Below are positions 57,232 to 64,000 of a stretch of DNA of 64,000 bases, piece after piece. Under the pieces are notes generated by a model. The model had not been told where the DNA came from, ran no database searches, and worked only from the letters and a program-made list of their open reading frames with translations. Source of the stretch: Microdochium bolleyi (lineage: Eukaryota; Ascomycota; Sordariomycetes; Xylariales; Microdochiaceae); NCBI GenBank assembly GCA_001566295.1, contig KQ964252.1:310001-374000 (forward strand). The letters are read 5' to 3'. The position numbers and the translations under genes are program-made. Position 1 is the stretch's first letter, and each line of letters starts with the position of its first letter.

Positions 57232-58450
57232 CTATGACTTCTTGTTGCCTCGCTTCCTCGACTTTGGCTCTGGTGCGACCTCGCTGTCGCTGTCGCTCTC
57301 AGGCTTGAAGACCTCGCTCGGCTCCTCCTCCTGGATTGTCCTGCGCTGTGCCGACGACCCATCCTGCTCCAGCTGCTCCTCGAGCTCCTGCGCCAGACGC
57401 TTGTCCCCGCCGAGCACCTCGCGCATGATCTTCTTGCCCTCGTCCATCTCGCCATTCATGGCGCCGCAGCCCATGCACTTCCACTGGCCGAGCTCGGGCA
57501 GCGACCGTGTTCCTGGCGGCGCCTGGCCATTGACGAGCCTGCAGCGCGCGCAGATGAGCACTATGCGGTTCTTCGGCGCGGTCTCGTCCTCGCCGAGCAT
57601 CAGGTCCATCATGCGGTCGTACCAGCTTGGTGGGCCTGGGTGGAGGTCGTACTGGTTGCTGGAGAGGTGTGCACCGGGGACTTGTCCCGCATTGGGGGCG
57701 AACTCTTCCGTCGTCGTCTCGCGAGATTGCTGGTGTTGGCCACCGGGAGCGCCCTGGAGAGGACGCGGCTGCTGCGGGCCTGCGGGCGCGGGTGCGCCAG
57801 AGGAGGATGGACGCTGAATATTTGCCGTAGGTGGGGGAGCCATGCCTGTCCGAGCACCAGGAGCGGGTAGGCTGTGGCGCGGGCCCTTGGCCTTGGGGTC
57901 TGCGGTCTTGTCGCCTTGCTCCCCAGTACCCTGCCTGCCAGGCTTGGGACGCTTCTCACCGCCATACTTCTCCAACAGCTCCAAGGTCGAGTCGTACTTT
58001 GTGGCGGCCTTGAGCTTCTCGATGGTCTTTGTGCGCTCTGTCTGCTGGTCCTTGAGCCGAGTCTCGAGCTTATCGATGCGGAAGGTAAAGTACGCGTTGG
58101 TCAGAGTGCGGATGAGGTAGATGGCGACGGGACCGCCGGCCATGCCGGTCCACTCGAGGGCGCCCAGATTCTGCCATCCCACGACGAACATGAGCACGAT
58201 AGCGTAGACGAGGTAGGCGAAGCTCAGGTAGAGCGTGTAGAGCACGCGGACGCGGCGCGAGTTGGAGCGGACGGCATCGAGCTGGGCTTGCGACTCGGTG
58301 ATCTTGGTGGAGAGTGCAGACAGGGCCTTTTCGAAAGAGGCAGGAGATGAGTCCTCGCCCTGGAGAGTAGAAAGGAGTCAGTCGTGCAACGGTTTGCGAT
58401 CGAGATGCCGCTGAGGAACTGCGTACCTTGAAGGGCCAAAAGGACACCAT
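57232..58450 (-). CDS. LNP1: Lunapark ER three-way-junction protein
   Basis: A 24-base first exon (58450-58427, MVSFWPFK) and a large exon (58359-57232), separated by a GTACGC...CCAG intron, give 383 residues. The first part is a short coiled coil (FEKALSALSTKITESQAQLDA). Two close hydrophobic helices follow at about 45-100 (YLSFAYLVYAIVLMFVVGW and GGPVAIYLIRTLTNAYF) and form a hairpin in the ER membrane. A second helix (TIEKLKAATKYDSTLELLEKYGG) is a Lunapark hallmark. After a disordered P/Q-rich linker comes the Lunapark zinc ribbon, LICARCRLVNG with QWKCMGCGAMNG, four cysteines. Acidic and basic patches end the protein. It stabilises three-way junctions of the ER network. The gene is divergent from the golgin gene. 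Confidence 0.95.
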
Positions 58451-59336
58451 CTTGACGAAGGAGATGCCAGGGGGGTCAGAAAGTCGCTAGCACTAGACCA
58501 TGTCGCGTGCTGTGGAAGACTTGAGGAAAAGAGACCGGAAGTGGACAAGGGAGGGGATTGAGGGGGGAAATGGAGTCTGCCTGGCTGCTCAGCTCGCTGA
58601 TGACGAGCTGGTGATGACGAGCTTGAAGCAGGGAGGCGGCGGTTCCGTCAACGGGGTCTCGAGCTGGAGGTGAGCTGGCAAGCGGCAAGACGTCAGTCGC
58701 GAGCAACGATAGCTCCGTGCTAGGTGGAGCTCTGGCCACGTTGCTAGGCACGGAGGGGCTGCCGCTGCGACTGCTGCTGCTGCTCCGTCGCTCCTGCCGC
58801 GACAAGGGTCCTTGGCGATGCGCTGCGCTGCTGCACGTCGGCATTGAACATCGAGTGCGGACGGCTCAGATGCAAACTGTAGTCTGGAGATTGTTGACCT
58901 GACGCGATAGTGTGTTCCTGTGCCATCCTGTCCATCCTTCCAGTGTCTTGCTTCTGACACATCACGCCTGCGGGCCCTCCCCTGTCTGGCTGACGTCCGG
59001 CGAAGCTAAAGTGGCTGCTCGGCTGCGGCGCAAGGGTTCTCGGGAATGCGCCTCCATTGACATGACAACTCTCGTCTTCTCCTTCTTTCCTCTTCCTCAG
59101 CACTCGCGTCTGATTCGCCTTCTGGTCACGGCACTGCCGCATGCGTGTACTCACTGTCTGCCAACTCCGATCGCCGCCGTTCGAGGCTACTTTGACAGGC
59201 TGACGCTTCGGCTCGGCCGTCTTAACGACTACGCAGCCTCTCACCTTGTTGCCCGCAGCATCCGCGAACTCAGCTCGCCTGCGGCTTCACGAACAACACG
59301 TCTCTAGGGCCACCGCGAAGCGGTCCTGCCGCCAAC
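58451..59336. promoter_or_regulatory. Shared divergent promoter region of LNP1 and the golgin gene
   Basis: 886 bases separate the two start codons. CT-rich runs lie on the plus strand near 59060-59100 (TCTTCTCCTTCTTTCCTCTTCCTC), and a CAG/CTG-type run near 58770. No gene was seen inside; the frames there are not protein-like. Confidence 0.55.
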
Positions 59337-62300
59337 ATGTTCCAAAGAATACGCGGCGCCATCGACCAGACCATCGCGACAGAACAGGCTCGCCAGAAGG
59401 ATGCCGCAGACAGGGCTGCCTCTGGCGCTGGCTCTTCTGTGCGCAGAGCCAACAGCAGCGCAAGCTCTCCTGCCCGGCGTCCCAAGAAGGCTTCCGCTGC
59501 CTCCAAGGATGTTAAGGATACCGAGGGCGCGACCTCAGACCCAGCGGTCTTCGAGGCTGCGTTTGTCATAGAGGACGACGACACCGACGGACCCTCACGG
59601 ACGAGTACACCGAAGCCACCACTGCCCGAGAAGGATGATCCGAAGGACTCGACGAGCGCGAAGGACAAGAGAGACTCCGAAGGAGGTGATGGAGCAAAGA
59701 ACGCCACTGTGGCCGAAGCCGGCGCCTCTGCGTCTGACGGCGGGCAGTCTGCGGCCAGCAGTAAGCCTGCGTCGCCAGCTCCCGGCGCCAGCCAGGAACT
59801 TCCACCCCAGATCAAAGTGAAGCTCCGCAAGCTTGAGAAGCTCGAGGCCACCTATCCTGGTCAGTCACAATGAAGCTCAGCCCGCGGCTTCGCCTCCGCT
59901 GCTCTGTGGCGAATCGTTCAACTGACAATCCCATACTCTTACCTTCTAGAGCTCCTCCGATCCTACCGCATCGCGCACGGCCGAGCAACCTCGATAGAGC
60001 CATTCGAGCGTGCCTTACGTGAGAACACGCCTCTGACTACGATAAAAGAGCCCGGTGCGCTTATCGAGTATTTCAACCAGCTCAACCTCAAGGGCGACAT
60101 GGTTATGCAGGAATTCAAGCGGGTTTCGGGTGAAAAGGAAGAGCTCAAGAAGAAGCACGAGGAGACAGAGAAGGAGCTGGCCGCTGCGAAAGAGGAGCTG
60201 GCATCTCTTAAAGCAAGCCAATCGAACGCTGCTCCTCCGGCAAGTGGAGATGATAATGCCACGAAAGAAGTTGCGGAAACTCCCTCCCCAAAGAGAGAGG
60301 AGTCGGTCAAGTCGCCTGTCCAGTCCATACTCGGCGTCTTCTCTCCGAAGCAAAAACCTGCCTCCGGCCCTGAGGATTCGAAGGACGGCGAGGACATGTT
60401 CTCTTACGATGACGAGATCCCACAGCTTCAGACTGAGCTGGCAAGCAAGTCAGAGGAGATTGAGAAGTTGCAGGCCGAGGTCAAGACGCTTAAGGATGAG
60501 CTCGCGGTGGCTAAGGAGCACAGCAACGGACTGGTGGAGAATCTTGAGAAGGCAACACGAGAACTTGGCGAATCAAAAGACAAAGGAGCGTCAGATGAAT
60601 CCGCCAAGACGCAGCTGGATGCGCGGGATGCCGAGATCAAGACTCTGACAGAGAAACTCGAGAAGGCGGAGGGGCAGCTGAAGGACCTTGAAGCCAGCTT
60701 GGAGAAGCAGAAGACGACCGCCCAGTCTACAATCAAGGGCACGATGTCGAAACTCGAGGCCGCCGATGCCAAGAACGTGACGCTCAAGGACGAGATGAAG
60801 CAGCTCGAGGAGAAGAAGGTCAAGACCGACGAGACCATCATCAAGCTCACATCGGAGATCGAAGCACTCAAGAAGCAGAACACACAAAGAGAGGAAACGA
60901 TCAAAGAGCTCACTGAGAAGCTCAAGTCTGCACCGAAGCCCGCAGCGTCTACGACAGCTAAGCAGGCGCAAAGTGCTGCGCCACCCACGCCGGCTGCCAG
61001 CGCTTCTGCCTCAAAGAAGAAAAACAACAAAAAGAAGAAGAAGGGCGGTCAAGGGGCGACAGCTGAGCCTGCCCCAAGCGAGACAGCAGAGACTGCCGAG
61101 GTCGAGGAGCCCGAGGCGGACACTTCGGAGGCTGATGGTCTCAAAGAGGAACTGGCGAAGCTCAAGGAGGAGCTCAGCGAGAAGGACAGCCGGATTGAGA
61201 AGCTGTCGAAGCAGAGAAAGACGGAAGAGGATCTGCGTGAAGAGATTGAGACAATGCAGGAGAACCTTATCAATATTGGCCAGGACCACGTCGAGGCCAA
61301 GGAAAAGATCAAGGCCCTTGAGAGCCAAAAAGCCGAGCTGCAGTCACGCATCAAAGAGCTGGAGACGGAGCTCGCTTCTCAAAAGTCCAGCGGAGAGGCT
61401 AACGCCACGGTGCAGAAGGAGTACGAAGCCATCAAGGCCGATTTCGATGACCTTCAGACCAAATCCAAGACCCTGCAGACAGACCTCCGCGCAGCCGAGG
61501 GCCTCGCCCAGAGCCGTTACAAGGATCTAACTAACCTCCAAGGCATTCTCGCAAAGGCGCAGCCTGAGCTGAAGAGCCTTCGTGAAGAGTCGGCCACTCT
61601 CAAGACGACCAAGCAAGAACTCGCCGCCAAGCAGACGGAGCTCCGCAACCTCGAGAAGCGGGAGAAGGACCTCAAGAACGAGGTCACGAAAGCCCAGCGC
61701 GCCGCCTCTGAGCGCGAGGCCGACCTGAAGCTGCTCAACGAGAAGTTCGAGGTTGAGAAGAAGACTCGTGCCAAGCTCGAGGACGAGAAGCGTACCGCAG
61801 GTCGCGATTTCCGCCGCGCCGAGGCCGAGAAGATCGAACTCTCTGCCAAAGCTGAGAAGGCCACGCGCGAGCTGGAGACGCTGCAGACAGAACTCGCCAC
61901 TTTGCGCCCCAAGGTCAAGGAGCTCGAAGAGCAGGCCGACAAGGCCAAAAAGGAGAAGAGCCTCCTCAAGGAGGACGCCGATCTCAAGACGCAGCAGTAT
62001 AACAACGCCCAAGGTCTCTTGGGCTCAATGCGCGACCAGACCGCCGAGCTGTCTCTGCAGCTCAAGGAGGCGCAGGGCCAGGCGGAGAGCCTGGAGGAGG
62101 AACTGGCCGAGGTCCAGAAGCACCTGCTCGAGCGGACGCGGGAGGGCGAGACCATGCGTCGGATGCTCGCGGACGTAGACGAACGCGCGGACGCGAAAGT
62201 GCGCGAGATGCGATCCCGCATGGAAGCCGCGGTGGAAGAACGCGACCGGATCGAGGACGAGTCATCGACACTCGCCCGCCGGCGCGCGCGCGAGTCCGAG

Positions 62301-62980
62301 GAGCTCAAGAGCAAGGTACGCGACCTGGAGCGCGAGGTCAAGGCGCTCGGCAACGAGAAGGACGACCTCGAGGCGCGCGAACGAGAGTGGCGCCGCCGCC
62401 GCGAGGAGCTCGAGCAGGTCGAGTCCAAGGCGGAGGCCGAGGTCGAGGAGATGCGGTCTACTGTGTCGAGCCTGCGGTCCGCGCTGGACGCGTCAGAGCA
62501 GCAGGTGCGCGACGCGGAGAAGCAGCGGGCCGACCTCCGGAGGCTTCTTGACGAGGCGCGAGGCCGGTACGAGCGGACGAACAAGGAGCTCAAGACGGTG
62601 CAGGGGCGGCTCACGTCGAGTGCGGGCGTGGCGAGCAGTGGGCGGAGCAGCATCGACTCGACGCGCAGCGGGGCGAACGGCAGCACACCGGCGTCGTCGT
62701 CGGCGATCGGGAGCGCGAGCAGCGCGGGGACACCAGATACGCTGTATCTCAAGACGATCCTGCTGCAGTTCCTCGAGGTCAAGGACGACAAGGTGCGGGG
62801 ACAGCTTGTGCCCGTGCTGGGGAAGCTGCTGCGGTTCGACAAGTGAGTGTGGTTGCTTTCATCCCGTTTAGTCCCTACCTCCGTCTATATGGCTTTTGCT
62901 AACACTGGTGATCTTTGTGTAGAAACGACGAACAGAAGTGGCTAGCCGCAGTCCAGGCCTTGTCGAAACCTGGGAGGTAA
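59337..62980 (+). CDS. IMH1: GRIP-domain golgin (IMH1-type)
   Basis: Three exons (59337-59859, 59950-62842, 62923-62980) give 1,157 residues. The N-terminus MFQRIRGAIDQTIATEQARQK is an amphipathic helix typical of fungal IMH1 proteins. A disordered S/A/K/D-rich part follows, then a conserved helical stretch across the first splice site (KLEATYP-ELLRSYRIAHGR...ALIEYFNQLNLKG). A long coiled coil fills about residues 220-1060, broken by a K-rich SKKKNNKKKKKGG linker. The GRIP domain sits at the very end (LYLKTILLQFLEVKDDKVRG...LLRFDKNDEQKW) and needs the last small exon for its final helix. The GRIP tyrosine in LYLK is the residue that contacts Arl GTPases. It acts as a trans-Golgi tether recruited by Arl1-type GTPases. 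Confidence 0.93.
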
Positions 62981-63435
62981 TGCTAGTGTTTTGATGATGC
63001 GGTGAGCTGTCACTGGCTCGCACGAGAGGAGGCGCCAAAGCCTGCAGAGGTCAATAACACTGGGGAGAAAGACGTGTTGCTTCTTAATGCCTATTTGTTC
63101 AGCGCTGCATAATTCCGCCCTAGCACTCAGCAGTGTGTATTTGTAGGAGACGGAGATGGGAAACAGCGCGGACCCCCCTAATCATGCATGGCTTTGGCGA
63201 ATATAGAGGGATTTCCAAACCGGGACTGATGCATACATTCTCCTGAGTCTGTTATAATCGAAAACATGCCGGTGATTGAAGAGTGCTGGATCCGCGCCTC
63301 CGGCCTCCGGCTCGAGTTCTCGTCTCCTCCCCCGCGATCTGCCCCACTCACGGAGCTCTACGGAGTCCTCCGTATAAGTGGGGCGCCGCGCGACCGCAGC
63401 TCCGATGAATTTTTCTGCCCTGCGAGTCTGGTGGC
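62981..63435. other. Intergenic spacer
   Basis: The 3' region of the golgin gene and the probable promoter or first exon of the last gene. A CTACGGAGTCCTCCGTA near-palindrome lies at about 63359-63375. No complete gene is resolvable. Confidence 0.45.
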
Positions 63436-64000
63436 GTGGGCCCTTTTGCGCCAAAGTCGAGCTCCAGCCTTTTTCTACATCCCGTATACTCGGAACTCGC
63501 ACAAACCATTGGGACGGCCGACGACACACCGAAGGCCGGTGGCAACCCTTACGAGACCAACCTTGCCAGGAGCTTGAAGACTCAACTTCGGGACACACTG
63601 TCAGCGACGGCAGCAGCAGCGGCATCCGCAAAAATGTCATACGTTGCGGGCAAGGTCATGGCGGAGCTGAACGCACAGGAGGAGGCCGCGGACAATAGCA
63701 ACAACACGGGCGCGGGCACGGCGTCGTCCTCAACGGCGGCAGCCGCGGCGGCGGCGGGAAGCGGTTCTGGTGAGTATAGTACTATGTCCTTCCAATAGTT
63801 CACACAAAGAGACGACGCGCAGACTCTACATCATCTCAAACTTCTCATAACGACTTGCCATTCTCATCTCATCTCATCCCGTTTGATGATACGTCATGAT
63901 ATATGAATCTATCTCACTGACACATCCCTCCAGACTCTCAACAACCCACACAGTCCTCAACAGCAGGCCCCTCTTCCTCCTCCCCCTCCACATCAGCAGC
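63436..64000 (+). CDS. Partial Ala/Ser-rich protein gene running off the window
   Basis: One exon ends at 63769 at a GTGAGT donor, and the next begins at 63934 after CTCCAG. They join in frame through a GAC codon and stay open to the window end. The translated stretch is hydrophilic and protein-like (LAQTIGTADDTPKAGGNPYE, then NLARSLKTQLRDTLSATAAA), followed by alanine-, serine- and asparagine-rich low complexity. The frame is open from 63436 without an ATG there. The first in-frame ATG is 63634, but the good composition upstream suggests that the true start lies in an earlier exon. No family was recognised. Exon and splice calls are moderate; start and end are unknown. Confidence 0.45.

Noticed and set aside
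61517..62842. A 441-codon minus-strand serine/arginine-rich frame
   Set aside because: Complement of the golgin coiled coil (GAG/AAG codons read as CTC/CTT); no independent support.

Overview
The window is nuclear DNA of a filamentous ascomycete (Pezizomycotina), most likely a Sordariomycete. The evidence is the gene content (a fungal rhodopsin-type membrane protein, a YAT amino-acid permease, an AA1-like secreted protein, a GRIP golgin, Lunapark), the short GT-AG introns of about 50-100 bases with CTGAC-type branch points, monocistronic genes on both strands, GC-rich coding exons, and long intergenic stretches. No transposon, CRISPR array, viral sequence or biosynthetic cluster was recognised.

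Layout. 0-8 kb: a small secreted AA1-like protein (-), a EutQ-type cupin (-), an S33 tripeptidyl-aminopeptidase-like hydrolase with an N-terminal membrane anchor (-) and a seven-helix rhodopsin-domain protein (-). 8-13.6 kb: no gene seen. 13.6-24.6 kb: a repeat-rich disordered protein (-), a very large ABCA-type transporter (-), a short LITAF-like zinc protein (+) and guanine deaminase (+). 24.6-28.4 kb: empty. 28.4-30.2 kb: a YAT-family permease (+). 30.2-38.8 kb: a large gap leading to a CT-rich leader and a C2H2 zinc-finger regulator (+, to 40.7 kb) with a 60-base in-frame intron. 40.7-48.9 kb: sparse, except for one initiator tRNA-Met (-) with its Pol III terminator. 49-51.2 kb: a six-exon FAAH-like amidase (-). 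53.9-56.7 kb: a 938-residue protein (+) with a catalytically dead E2-like fold, an F-box-like segment, an acidic tract and a C-terminal hydrophobic tail. 57.2-63 kb: a divergent pair, LNP1 (-) and an IMH1-type GRIP golgin (+). A further gene starts near 63.4 kb (+) and runs off the end.

The genes do not form an operon-like or metabolic cluster. Guanine deaminase, the amino-acid permease, the amidase and the peptidase could all serve nitrogen scavenging, but they are spread over 45 kb and this link is inference only. The LNP1/IMH1 pair is coherent in cell biology: an ER-junction protein and a trans-Golgi tether share one promoter region. The most unusual item is the E2-like/F-box/tail-hydrophobic protein at 53.9-56.7 kb. 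Its domain order suggests a membrane-bound, non-catalytic ubiquitin-pathway adaptor.
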